Positions 42,909-50,884 of a stretch of 64,000 bases of DNA are shown one piece after another; the first letter of the stretch is position 1, and each line of letters opens with the position of its first letter. The DNA lies in assembly GCA_963817615.1 (NCBI GenBank), contig CAWFPH010000003.1, positions 620,001 through 684,000 of the forward strand. The letters run 5' to 3'. The stretch is from FEN-1219 sp963817615 (GTDB lineage Bacteria > Pseudomonadota > Gammaproteobacteria > Steroidobacterales > Rariloculaceae). Both the position numbers and the translations under genes were made by a program. The notes beneath the pieces were generated by a model. The model was not told the origin of the DNA. It worked only from the letters and a program-made list of their open reading frames with translations, and ran no database searches.

Positions 42909-43379
42909 ATGATCGTCTCCTTTAGAACGCAGGGAACCGCGACGGCGCGCAGCGCGTCGGCCGTGGCTCGCGCTTCGCTCCCGTTGGCGGCGCTCCTTGC
43001 CGCATTGGCGCCGCTTCCGGCGGTGGCGCATCACTCGATCGCCGCGGTCTACGACCGCAATCGGCCGATCGAGATCGAAGGCACCGTCACGGAGTTCCTG
43101 TTCGTGCATCCGCACCCGAAGCTCGTGGTGGCGGTTGCAGATCCGTCCGGCGACGGCCGGCGAGTTTGGACGCTCGAGCTCGACAACCGCTCCGAGCTGA
43201 CGGCAATCGGAATTACGGCGGCCACGTTCAAGCCGGGCGACCGCGTCGTTGCGAGCGGCAGCCGGGCCCGCGCGAATGCGAATGCGCTTTATCTTTTGCG
43301 GCTGGATCGGGCCTCGGACGGGCTCCGGTACGAGCAGGTGGGGACCGAGCCGCGCATCCGCGGCGGTCCGTTCCGCTGA
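42909..43379 (+). CDS. Short DUF6152-family secreted protein, paralogue 3
   Basis: This 156-residue protein is a single DUF6152 domain. Its long signal is cleaved after PAVA, leaving His41-His42, and HPH with His69 comes 28 residues on. The strands run EIEGTVTEFLFVHPHPKLVV, VWTLELDNRSEL and FKPGDRVVASGSR. It lacks the second domain of paralogues 1, 2 and 4. It starts 17 nt after the PQQ/cytochrome dehydrogenase and has a GGAG SD, so it is cotranscribed and probably works with that enzyme. The role is inferred. Confidence 0.78.
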   Translation: MIVSFRTQGTATARSASAVARASLPLAALLAALAPLPAVAHHSIAAVYDRNRPIEIEGTVTEFLFVHPHPKLVVAVADPSGDGRRVWTLELDNRSELTAIGITAATFKPGDRVVASGSRARANANALYLLRLDRASDGLRYEQVGTEPRIRGGPFR

Positions 43380-43395
43380 CGCCGCGTGGGCGGCG
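43380..43395. terminator. Short hairpin between convergent genes
   Basis: CGCCGC, loop GTGG and GCGGCG form a 6-bp stem directly after the DUF6152 stop and before the convergent coiled-coil gene end. Confidence 0.4.
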
Positions 43396-43409
43396 GCCGG
43401 CCTCGAAGG

Positions 43410-44027
43410 CTAGCGCTCGTCGTCCTCGTCGCGCCCCTCGCGGCCGCGCGTGAACACAAGCTCGGGCGCGATCATCACGTCGGGAGCCGGCTCGGTTTCC
43501 GAGCGCACGCTGGCGTGCTGATTCGAATCGCCGCCGCCGCGGCGCTCGCGGACCCAAGCCGCATCGGCGATCAGCTCGTTGATGGTGAGGGAGCCGTCCT
43601 CGGCGGGCGGCTCACCTCGAGCGAAGGGCGCGGCCGGCGGACCGCCGCGGGCAAAGTCTCGCAGACGCTTGCACTCCGCGGTGAGCCGAGCGACCTCGGC
43701 GCGCGACTCGGCGAGCCGTTTCAACGTGTCCTCGCCGCCCGTGCCGAGCTCCGCGAGCCTCGTCTCATGTGCCCTCAGCGAGTCTTCGGCCTTCTCGCAG
43801 CGCGACCGTGCTTCGGCAAGCTGCGTCGAATAGCTCTTCTCCAGCACCTTGATCTTGAAATGGAGCTGGCCGACCGTTTCGCGCAGCTCAGCCGAGTTCG
43901 CGCGCTCTTCCTCGACCTCGCGCTCGAGGCGTGCAATCGCTGCATCGCGCTCATCGGGGCTAGGCGCGTCGCTGCGGCGGTTTTTGGCGCGGCCTTGCGG
44001 CCGGTCGTCCTTCGGATCGTCGCTCAT
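43410..44027 (-). CDS. Coiled-coil protein, unknown function
   Basis: This 205-residue protein is mostly one long coiled coil (about residues 25-125, as in IARLEREVEEERANSAELRE and HFKIKVLEKSYSTQLAEARS). A charged head with Arg/Lys/Asp comes first and an acidic disordered tail ends REGRDEDDER. There is no signal peptide or membrane span, so it is probably cytoplasmic and oligomeric. The family is unknown. It is bounded by convergent and divergent genes and stands alone. Confidence 0.6.
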   Translation of the reverse strand: MSDDPKDDRPQGRAKNRRSDAPSPDERDAAIARLEREVEEERANSAELRETVGQLHFKIKVLEKSYSTQLAEARSRCEKAEDSLRAHETRLAELGTGGEDTLKRLAESRAEVARLTAECKRLRDFARGGPPAAPFARGEPPAEDGSLTINELIADAAWVRERRGGGDSNQHASVRSETEPAPDVMIAPELVFTRGREGRDEDDER

Positions 44028-44179
44028 AAGCGCCCGTAGGAATCGAAGCTCGCGCGAAGCGTAGTCGTAACGGCCGTCGGCCAGCGCTGACGTGGATCAC
44101 AGACGCTCCGCGGCCCGGCGACGCCGTCCGCGGGCGGATGGCCGGGGCTTGCCCGCTCGCTACCGGTCCCGCGGCACGC

Positions 44180-44185
44180 TATGAT
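44180..44185 (+). promoter_or_regulatory. Candidate -10 box TATGAT for the VOC gene at 44226
   Basis: The context GCTATGATCG fits the recurring GCTAnnATCG pattern and lies 40 nt before the start codon. No -35 is seen. Confidence 0.4.
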
Positions 44186-44225
44186 CGATTCCAAAATAGA
44201 CACAATTCTCGGAAGAGGGGGAGCG

Positions 44226-44690
44226 ATGAATCGAGCTGCGACCACTGTATTGGGGATGCTCGCCGCGGTTTGCGCGGCCCACGCCGCGCAGGCCGGCGTC
44301 ACTTTGAATGCGGCCCGGGTAGGCGCAGAGGACGTGCCTGCCCTTGCGAAGTTCTACGAGGCGGCTTTCGGCCTCAAGGAGGTCAACCGCCTGCAGATGC
44401 CGAATGCAGTCGAGATCATGTTGAATTTCGGCGATACGGTCGACCACGCGAAGATGAACCACGCCTCGCAGGTCGTGATCATGCATCGCGATTCCGACGC
44501 GCTGAAAGACGCGGTGCCTCATCTCATCTTCAACGTGACGGACATGGCTGCGACGGTGGCGGCGGTAAAAGCCGCCGGCGGCAAATTGGATGGTGAGCCG
44601 CGAGCTTTCGGCAACACCGGCATCACGATCGGTATCGCAATGGATCCGGCCGGCAACCGCATCGAGCTGATCCAGCGGCCGAATCAGTGA
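44226..44690 (+). CDS. Exported single-domain VOC (glyoxalase-like) protein
   Basis: This 154-residue protein has a signal peptide (TVLGMLAAVCAAHAAQA) and one VOC half-unit pair: AEDVPALAKFYEAAFGLKEV, FNVTDMAATVAAVKAAGGK and DPAGNRIELIQRP. The closing Glu/His pattern suggests a metal or ligand site formed by dimerisation. ATG 44226 has a GGGGGAG SD. The reaction is unknown; glyoxalase I, bleomycin-type resistance and ligand binding are all possible. It is one of three exported VOC proteins in the window. Confidence 0.78.
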   Translation: MNRAATTVLGMLAAVCAAHAAQAGVTLNAARVGAEDVPALAKFYEAAFGLKEVNRLQMPNAVEIMLNFGDTVDHAKMNHASQVVIMHRDSDALKDAVPHLIFNVTDMAATVAAVKAAGGKLDGEPRAFGNTGITIGIAMDPAGNRIELIQRPNQ

Positions 44691-44697
44691 CGCATAC

Positions 44698-45174
44698 GTG
44701 CGGCCGATGCCGGACCGCGGCGAGGGCGCTGCGTCTGAGTCGAGTCGCGCACAGCTAGCGCGCGAGGTTCGGCGCCGCGCGGCGTCGCTCATTCACGATG
44801 CGAGCGGCACCGAGGGCCTCGGCGCCGCCATCTATACGCTTGCCGATCCGCGCGACGTTCGCTGCCCTCGTTACGTCGGCCGAACGCTCGCGCCGCGACG
44901 GCGGTTCGCGCAGCATCTTCACACAGCGCGCCTCTGGGTTCCGGACGAGCACCCTTGGTGGATCAAGGAAGAGCGGTTGCGACCGCTATACGCATGGCTG
45001 CGCGAGCTTTACGCGGACGAACGCAGGCTTCCCGCGATGCTCGTGCAAGCATGGGTCGATCCTGCCGCGGCGGCTGCGTCCGAGCGGACGCTGATCGTCG
45101 ATTGCACGCGACGCGGTTGCTCGCTGCTCAACGTCGAGCGCCGGCTCGGCGGGCCGCAGCTGCCGCTGCTCTGA
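44698..45174 (+). CDS. GIY-YIG nuclease-like protein
   Basis: This 158-residue protein has a GIY-YIG-like core: AAIYTLAD, then YVGRTLAPRRRFAQHLH with the catalytic-type Arg and His. A central LYAWLRELY follows, and a Glu in AASERTLI marks the metal-binding helix. It would cut DNA or act in a repair or mobile context. It starts 8 nt after the VOC gene, at GTG 44698 or ATG 44707; neither has a strong SD. No mobile element is seen around it. A degenerate, non-nuclease use of the fold cannot be excluded. Confidence 0.6.
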   Translation: MRPMPDRGEGAASESSRAQLAREVRRRAASLIHDASGTEGLGAAIYTLADPRDVRCPRYVGRTLAPRRRFAQHLHTARLWVPDEHPWWIKEERLRPLYAWLRELYADERRLPAMLVQAWVDPAAAAASERTLIVDCTRRGCSLLNVERRLGGPQLPLL

Positions 45175-45288
45175 CCAGTTTCTCGCGTCGGCCCTCGCGC
45201 TGCGAATCGTCGTGATCGTCTGCGGCCGCATGATCTCCTACAGGCGATCTTCCGACCCTCGCTGCTCGGAGCTCGATGGATTGTCGGC

Positions 45289-45789
45289 TCAGTGCGGCGA
45301 TGCGCCGTCGCCGTTACCGCCCTTCGGTTGTTCCTTCGGCGTCTCGGTCGTCGAGCGGTTTCCCATGTTTTGCCGCATTGCAGCCATTTGGGCCATCATC
45401 TGCGCCATCATTCCCTGCATCATGGCCATGCGTTCGCCCATCATGCTCCGCTCGGCCTCGAGCTCCTGCATCTTGCACTGCGCATCGCCCTGTTGACACT
45501 GCGCGGCGTCCGGCTGCGCACCGCCGTGCATCATCGCGGGCCGCTGCATCATGCTGTTCATCGTCAGCATGCCGTGCTCGAGGCTCTGCAGGTGCTGTTG
45601 CATGAGGTCGCGGTGCTCCTGCGGGTCGTTGGTCGCGTGCATGCGCGCCATCAGCTGCTGCATCTGTGTGAGCTGTTGTTGAACTTGCTGTTCGAGCTGC
45701 GCTTCGTTCGAGCCGCTCGGTGGCGGCGATTGAGCAATGGCGGCCGCGGACAGCAACGATGCTGCTATCAAAAACCCGATCGTCCTCAT
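45289..45789 (-). CDS. Met/Gln-rich periplasmic protein, possible metal binder
   Basis: This 166-residue protein has a signal peptide (MRTIGFLIAASLLSAAAIA). The mature chain is mainly helical and carries 23 Met and six His in about 146 residues (GERMAMMQGMMAQMMAQM, PAMMHGG), two Cys in AQCQQGDAQCK and many Gln. Met clusters of this sort bind copper(I) or silver(I) in periplasmic chaperones, and an envelope-stress CpxP/Spy-like chaperone shape is another reading. ATG 45789 has a GGAGAGG SD. It stands alone. The function is inferred. Confidence 0.65.
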   Translation of the reverse strand: MRTIGFLIAASLLSAAAIAQSPPPSGSNEAQLEQQVQQQLTQMQQLMARMHATNDPQEHRDLMQQHLQSLEHGMLTMNSMMQRPAMMHGGAQPDAAQCQQGDAQCKMQELEAERSMMGERMAMMQGMMAQMMAQMAAMRQNMGNRSTTETPKEQPKGGNGDGASPH

Positions 45790-46105
45790 TGCACCTCTCC
45801 GTTCGGTTGTGGATCCGACGCGCCGCGAATGCCGTCGTCCTCGCCCATACAGATAGCACCCGCGAGCTAAGCGAAGAATCCGCACAACTACGTACTAGCG
45901 ATCGGCGCGAACGGCATACCGATCCACCATACGTTCGCCGTGTGTCGAGGCGAGCGTGCCCGGGCGGGCGCGGGGCCCACGGACGCAGATTTTGGATCTA
46001 GCCGCCCAAGGAATGCGGCTGCGGCGCGAGCGGCCGCCGCCGGCGTGTCCGCTCAGGCTGGCACATGGCTTGCACGACTTTGCGGGGCAGTTCCAGGAGC
46101 AACAG
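45790..46105. other. 316-nt divergent gap, no gene supported
   Basis: This region separates the Met-rich gene from the SnoaL-like gene. An open frame runs into the latter from 45956 but is Arg/Pro-rich without a start signal. A slightly AT-richer patch near 45880-45900 (ACAACTACGTACTAGC) may hold promoter elements, but none is convincing. Confidence 0.4.
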
Positions 46106-46456
46106 ATGGCAATACAGGATGAATTGCTCGATATCGAGAAGACGCTCTGGGCCGGGGGCGTGGCCGACTATCGACGCGCGCTCGATAGTGACTGCCTCGT
46201 CGCATTCGACCGGATGGCCGGCGTTTCAAGCCGCGATCAAATCGCCGCGACGGTCGAGGACAGTCATAGGTGGCACGACTTGGAGATCAAAGTGGACGGG
46301 CTGCTGCAACCGACCGACGACGTCGCAATCCTCACGTACCACGCGAGCGCAGTGCGCGACGAGCAGCCGTACGAGGCGCTCGTGAGCAGCGGGTACGTTC
46401 GGCGCGACGGCGGATGGAAGATGATGTTCCACCAGCAGACGCCGCTCACGAATTGA
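46106..46456 (+). CDS. NTF2/SnoaL-like small protein (DUF4440 type)
   Basis: This 116-residue protein has the cone-shaped NTF2-like pattern: an N-terminal helix with DIEKTLWAGGVADYRRAL, then VAFDRMAGVSSRDQI, VDGLLQPTDDVAILTYHAS and a final GGWKMMFHQQTP. Such proteins bind small ligands or catalyse simple isomerisations or hydrolyses. ATG 46106 has a GGAGC SD. No signal peptide. It ends 10 nt before the convergent monooxygenase gene. Confidence 0.75.
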   Translation: MAIQDELLDIEKTLWAGGVADYRRALDSDCLVAFDRMAGVSSRDQIAATVEDSHRWHDLEIKVDGLLQPTDDVAILTYHASAVRDEQPYEALVSSGYVRRDGGWKMMFHQQTPLTN

Positions 46457-46466
46457 GGACGTAGAG

Positions 46467-47558
46467 CTACTCGCGCAGACCCGCGACGCGCTCGAGCACT
46501 CGGCGTTGCAGCAGTGTGGAGTGCCCGAACATGCGGAAGGCCTCGTTCCGCAGCGCGACGGCGAATGGCCGCGACGCCTGCGCGACCGCTAGCGCGCGTT
46601 CGCTGAATCTGATCCAGCGCCGCGCAACCGGCCGCCGCTCCGCCGTATAGCCATCGAGCGAGCCGGCAACGAAGCGGCGCGCGAACGCAGCCGCGTCCTC
46701 GATGCCGAGATTCATGCCGCGCGCGCCGACCGGCGAATGCACGTGCGCCGCATCACCGCCGAGGAATGCGCGGTGGCTTTGATATCGTTCGGCCTGCCGC
46801 ACCGGTATCTCGAAAGCGTCGCGCCGGAGCACGCACGCGACGCGGCCGCCGTGCGCGTGCGCAAGCGCATCCGGCGTGTTCGAGACCGCGCGGAAACGGT
46901 CGGGTCCAATCGGAATGACGAATCCCAAGTCGCCGTCGTCATCCAGGAACAGCTGTGCAGCAGCCGAGTCGTACGGCCAGTCGACGATCACGGCATCGGC
47001 GATGCTCCAGGTGCGGCCGTGCGTGTAGCCGCGGAACGCCACGCCGAGCGTCTCGCGCGTCGTGCTGTGCGGCCCGTCCGCGCCGAACAGGTACGCGAAA
47101 CGGGCCTCCTCGCGTCCGTTCGGGCCGTCGAGCACGGCCCAGATTGCATCGCCGTCGCTGCGCAGACCGGCCAGTGCGGTGCGCCAGCGCACGCGCACAC
47201 CGCGCTCGGCAAGCAAGGCCGCGAGCGAAGTTTCCGTGTCGCTCTGCGGCAGCGCCAAAATGAAGTCGAAGCGGTGCTCGAGCGCCGTCACATCGAGCGT
47301 GCCGAGCGCTCGGCCGCGATGCCAGAGCGTCGCGTGGCGGATCCGAATTCCGTCCGCGAGCAGCCGCTCTGTTGCGCCGGCCGGCTCGAGCAGCTCCAGG
47401 CTGTGAGCGCTGATCCCGACGGCCTTACTGAGCGGCGTCGGCCCGGCCTCGCGATCGACGATCGTGACGGATGCGCCGCTGCGTTGGAGCTCGAGCGCTG
47501 CGGTGAGCCCCGTGGGGCCCGCTCCGACGATCAGCACGCTGCGGTCGATTTCGAGCAC
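46467..47558 (-). CDS. FAD-dependent monooxygenase (aromatic hydroxylase type)
   Basis: This 363-residue flavoprotein has the dinucleotide motif VGAGPTG (residues 11-17) in VLIVGAGPTGLTAALELQ and the family's FLGGDAAHVHSPVGARGMN with the GD that contacts FAD ribitol. Its middle carries a substrate domain. It resembles PheA/TetX-like aromatic hydroxylases, which use NAD(P)H and oxygen to hydroxylate phenols or related rings. It is slightly short because it lacks the C-terminal thioredoxin-like domain of longer members. GTG 47558 has a GGAGGA SD; longer upstream frames are not supported. Confidence 0.82.
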   Translation of the reverse strand: MLEIDRSVLIVGAGPTGLTAALELQRSGASVTIVDREAGPTPLSKAVGISAHSLELLEPAGATERLLADGIRIRHATLWHRGRALGTLDVTALEHRFDFILALPQSDTETSLAALLAERGVRVRWRTALAGLRSDGDAIWAVLDGPNGREEARFAYLFGADGPHSTTRETLGVAFRGYTHGRTWSIADAVIVDWPYDSAAAQLFLDDDGDLGFVIPIGPDRFRAVSNTPDALAHAHGGRVACVLRRDAFEIPVRQAERYQSHRAFLGGDAAHVHSPVGARGMNLGIEDAAAFARRFVAGSLDGYTAERRPVARRWIRFSERALAVAQASRPFAVALRNEAFRMFGHSTLLQRRVLERVAGLRE

Positions 47559-47645
47559 GATTCCTCCGCCTCTGGCGCTGCAACAAGCATGCCGCTCGTG
47601 GCTTTGGACGCCATTGTGGCGTTGGACTCGCGACTCCGGGGCGGC

Positions 47646-47651
47646 TAGCAT
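47646..47651 (+). promoter_or_regulatory. -10 box TAGCAT, predicts a leaderless mRNA
   Basis: TAGCAT in context GCTAGCATCG ends 7 nt before ATG 47659. No SD precedes the ATG. Confidence 0.4.
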
Positions 47652-47658
47652 CGGGTCG

Positions 47659-48492
47659 ATGCGCCGGAATTCCGGATCGATTCGGCTTCCAGTCGTGCTC
47701 GCGCTCGCAAGCGTCGTGGCGATCGCGGCAGCACGCGGCGACACGGCGCCGGAGCCCCCCGCAACGGTCGCGCCCGGCGGTCCGCGCGTCCCGGTGCTGG
47801 TCGAGCTGTTCACTTCCGAGGGGTGCTCGAGCTGCCCGCCGGCCGACGCAGCGCTGCGCGAGCTCGCGGCGGAGCAGCCCGTCGCCGGCGCTCGCGTGGT
47901 CGCGCTCGGCGAGCATGTCGACTATTGGAACTACCTCGGCTGGATCGATCGTTTCTCCTCGGCCGATTACACGAAGCGCCAGCAGGAATATCGGGCACGC
48001 GCATTTCCGGGCGGTACGATCTACACGCCGCAAATGGTCATCGACGGTGAGCTCGAGGCGGTCGGCAGCGACCGGCGTGCCGTCCGCCGCGCGATCGAGC
48101 GGGCGGCGGCTGCGGCGCACGCGAGCGTGACCGTCGCGTCGCAACCCGCAGCGGACGCGGATCGAATTCAGGTCGCGGTCGACATTCGTACCGACGCCCA
48201 GCTCGGACGCTCGGGCCCGGCCGACGTGCTGCTCGCCGTCGTCGAGGATGGTCTCGAAACGAAGGTCCGGCGCGGCGAGAACGGCGGGCGCACGCTCACG
48301 CACGACGGCGTCGTGCGAGCGCTCGAGACGGTCGGCCGTCTCGACGCGGATGCGACCACGGGCTCGTTTCGCTCGAGCGTGGCGCTCGACCCGGACTGGA
48401 ACCGCTTGCGGCTGCACGTCGTCGCACTCGTCCAGGAGCGGCACGCCCTTCGCGTGCTCGGCGTAGGTTCGGCCGATTTGGACGGCGGCTGA
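47659..48492 (+). CDS. DUF1223 family thioredoxin-like exported protein
   Basis: This 277-residue protein has a signal peptide and a thioredoxin-like fold with the redox motif CSSC at residues 56-59 in FTSEGCSSCPPAD. GEHVDYWNYLGW and TPQMVIDGE (cis-Pro) are hallmarks of DUF1223. The C-terminal half is beta-rich. It is probably a periplasmic thiol protein of unknown partner. It is divergent from the monooxygenase and has no visible SD. Its stop lies 1 nt from the convergent MFS gene's stop. Confidence 0.82.
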   Translation: MRRNSGSIRLPVVLALASVVAIAAARGDTAPEPPATVAPGGPRVPVLVELFTSEGCSSCPPADAALRELAAEQPVAGARVVALGEHVDYWNYLGWIDRFSSADYTKRQQEYRARAFPGGTIYTPQMVIDGELEAVGSDRRAVRRAIERAAAAAHASVTVASQPAADADRIQVAVDIRTDAQLGRSGPADVLLAVVEDGLETKVRRGENGGRTLTHDGVVRALETVGRLDADATTGSFRSSVALDPDWNRLRLHVVALVQERHALRVLGVGSADLDGG

Positions 48493-48493
48493 C

Positions 48494-49984
48494 TCAGGTC
48501 GCCGGCAGTTGCGCCGGCTTCGGCTCGGCGACCTCCTGACCGCCGCGCGCGCGGCCCGCCATCTCCGCGCCCGCGTTGCGCGGGATGCGCCACATGAACC
48601 AGGCGGAGCTCGCTGAGATCGCTCCCACGCCAACGAACGCCCAATAGAAATTGTGCACGTCGGTCGCGCCCCGTCCGCTCGCCAGGCCGACGATCTGCAG
48701 TAGATAGCCGCCCACGGCGACGCCGAGCGACAGGGACAGCTGCTGCATCATGCCGGCGAGGCTGCTCGCCTGGCTCATCCTTCGAGTGTCGACCTCCGCG
48801 TAGCTGATGGCGTTGAGACTCGTGAATTGCAGCGAACGAAAGCAGCCCGACACGAGCAGCGTCGCGATGATCACGAGATGCGGCGTGCTAGGGCGGAACA
48901 GACCGAAACTGCAGAGCAAACCGGACGCGATCAATGCATTCGTCACCAGCACGCGGCGAAAGCCGAAACGCCGCAGAATCTGCGCTGCGATCGTCTTCAT
49001 GAACATCGCGCCCATCGCCGACACGAACGTCAGTAGGCCTGATTGCACGGGGCTCAGGCCGAAGCCGACCTGCAACATCAAGGGCAGCAGGAACGGCGTC
49101 GAGCCGATGCCGATCCGAAACAGCGATCCGCCCGCGATCCCGGCGCGGTAGGTGGCCAGGCGAAACAGGTTCAGATCGAGCAGCGGCTGCGCCTTGCGCC
49201 GCGCATGCACGCCGTAGCCGATGAGCCCGACGATACCGAGCGCGAGCGTGAGCGCAGCGATCGGCAAGGGCACGAGATGTCGGCCGAGCGTCGAGAAGCC
49301 GAACATCGCCGCTGCGAGCCCGCAGCCTGCGAGCAGGAAGCCGACCCAGTCGAGCGGAGGGGTGGCGTGGGTGATGTCGGGAATGAAGCGTTTCGCGAGC
49401 GCGATCCCGAGGATGCCGAACGGTAGGTTGATGAGAAAGATCCAGCGCCAATGGAAGTACGTCGTGATGAACCCGCCGAGCGGCGGTCCCACCATCGGCC
49501 CCACGAGCGCCGGAATCGTCAGCCAGGACAGCGCCTGCACGAGCTCGTGCTTCGGTACCGTGCGCAGCAGCACGAGGCGGCCCACCGGCACCATCATCGC
49601 GCCGCCCATGCCCTGCAAGAACCGCGCGGCGACGAGCGTGCCGAGGGAGTCGCTCGAGGCCGAGGCCACGGAGCCGATCAGGAATACGGCGATCGCCGTC
49701 ATGAAGGTCGGTCGCGCACCGAAGCGGTCGGCGACCCAACCGCTGACAGGAATGAATACCGCAAGTGACAGCAGGTACGCGGTCAGCGCGAGCTTCAGCG
49801 CGATGGGGTCGGTGCCGAGATCCGTCGCGATCGCCGGCAGCGACGTCGAGATCACCGTGGAATCCATGTTCTCGATGAACAGCGCGCATGCCACGATCAG
49901 CGGCAGTAGTCGGCTCGGCGCGAGGCCGAAGCGGGTCGGCGCGCCCGGCCGCTCCGGCTGCGCGGAATCTTCGTCAGGGGTCAT
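48494..49984 (-). CDS. MFS multidrug exporter, DHA2/EmrB type
   Basis: This 496-residue transporter has about fourteen membrane helices. The N-terminal motif FIENMDSTVISTSLPAI matches the DHA2 D1-type sequence. GWVADRFGARPTF is the MFS loop A motif, and GPPLGGFITTYFHWRWIF is the motif C antiporter region. It should export drugs or similar compounds in exchange for protons, alone or with an adaptor not seen here. The start ATG 49984 has no SD but lies 6 nt after a TAGAAT box. It is tail to tail with the DUF1223 gene. Confidence 0.85.
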   Translation of the reverse strand: MTPDEDSAQPERPGAPTRFGLAPSRLLPLIVACALFIENMDSTVISTSLPAIATDLGTDPIALKLALTAYLLSLAVFIPVSGWVADRFGARPTFMTAIAVFLIGSVASASSDSLGTLVAARFLQGMGGAMMVPVGRLVLLRTVPKHELVQALSWLTIPALVGPMVGPPLGGFITTYFHWRWIFLINLPFGILGIALAKRFIPDITHATPPLDWVGFLLAGCGLAAAMFGFSTLGRHLVPLPIAALTLALGIVGLIGYGVHARRKAQPLLDLNLFRLATYRAGIAGGSLFRIGIGSTPFLLPLMLQVGFGLSPVQSGLLTFVSAMGAMFMKTIAAQILRRFGFRRVLVTNALIASGLLCSFGLFRPSTPHLVIIATLLVSGCFRSLQFTSLNAISYAEVDTRRMSQASSLAGMMQQLSLSLGVAVGGYLLQIVGLASGRGATDVHNFYWAFVGVGAISASSAWFMWRIPRNAGAEMAGRARGGQEVAEPKPAQLPAT

Positions 49985-49990
49985 GCATTC

Positions 49991-49996
49991 ATTCTA
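49991..49996 (-). promoter_or_regulatory. -10 box TAGAAT, predicts a leaderless MFS mRNA
   Basis: On the minus strand TAGAAT is followed by six nt and then ATG 49984. No SD is present. Confidence 0.4.
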
Positions 49997-50113
49997 CTAG
50001 CCGATGCGCGCGCCGCCGCGAAAATCACCGAGGGTTTCGGACCCGGCTCAGGACGTTTGACGCTCGCATCGCCGTCCCCGACACTGACCATGTCCTGCCG
50101 CGGGGAAACGCCG

Positions 50114-50623
50114 ATGAACCACCCAGTCGATTCGCTGCTGCAGCGCTACGAAACCGGCACGATGAGCCGTCGCGATCTAGTGGTCGCCCTCACAGCGCTT
50201 GCGGCGGTACCCAAAGCAGCGCATGCCGAAGGCGATGCGCTCGAAGCGCGACGCTTGAACCACGTGAGCTTGATCGTGAGCGACCTCGACCGCTCGGTCG
50301 AATTCTATCGGCGCGTGTTCGGGCTCGGCGTTGCGAGCCGGCAAACGGGCGGCGTGAACCTCGCGGTCGGCGACGCATTCGTCGGCATCTACCAGGCCGG
50401 CGCCGGTGCGAAGCCGCAGATCAACCACTTTTGTCTCGGGCTCGACCAGTTCGACGCGAAGCGCACGGTGAGCACGCTCGATGCCGCGGGCGTGCGGGCC
50501 GAATCGCGTGTCCGCGACGGCGTTCCGCAGGTGTATTGCGCGGATCCCGACGGGCTGCGCGTGCAGTTGCAGGACGTGAGCTTCTGCGGCGGCCTCGGCC
50601 CGCTCGGCAACCAGTGCAAGTGA
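50114..50623 (+). CDS. Exported VOC (glyoxalase-like) protein with Tat-type leader
   Basis: This 169-residue protein starts at ATG 50114 (GGGGAAA SD). An N-terminal stretch ends in a Tat-like segment, MSRRDLVVALTALAAVPKA, cut near AHAE. One VOC domain follows: LNHVSLIVSDLDRSVEFYRR, INHFCLGLDQFDAK and DPDGLRVQLQDVS, the usual His and Gln/Glu metal-type positions. Two Cys close the chain (FCGG, NQCK). Like the proteins at 14358 and 44226 it is exported, which is uncommon for the fold. Substrate unknown. Confidence 0.75.
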   Translation: MNHPVDSLLQRYETGTMSRRDLVVALTALAAVPKAAHAEGDALEARRLNHVSLIVSDLDRSVEFYRRVFGLGVASRQTGGVNLAVGDAFVGIYQAGAGAKPQINHFCLGLDQFDAKRTVSTLDAAGVRAESRVRDGVPQVYCADPDGLRVQLQDVSFCGGLGPLGNQCK

Positions 50624-50840
50624 CGGCGCACCCGCACCCGGTCGAAGCGCCGATCGACACGCGCCGATAGCACGGCGGCCGCGGCGGCGCCGACTCCTCT
50701 GAAAGTGAAGTCATACGAAACATCAATAAGATAGCCGTTGTATATCAACTCGATTCGAGAATCCGGGCGGCGTCTGTCGGCTCACAGGGCGCGGCGACGA
50801 GCGGGCTGCGACGGCTGCAGTCGTTCACGGCTCGGTGCGC

Positions 50841-50846
50841 TAGAAT
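50841..50846 (+). promoter_or_regulatory. Candidate -10 box TAGAAT for DUF6152 paralogue 4
   Basis: TAGAAT in context GCTAGAATCC lies 38 nt before ATG 50885. An AT-rich patch (50701-50750) lies further upstream. Confidence 0.4.
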
Positions 50847-50884
50847 CCCGGGACCGCCGAGCGGTCGGCGCGAGGGGGAATTCC

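Noticed and set aside
45956..46105. N-terminal extension of the SnoaL-like protein
   Set aside because: It is Pro/Arg-rich, lacks a start signal, and the family fold begins at 46106.
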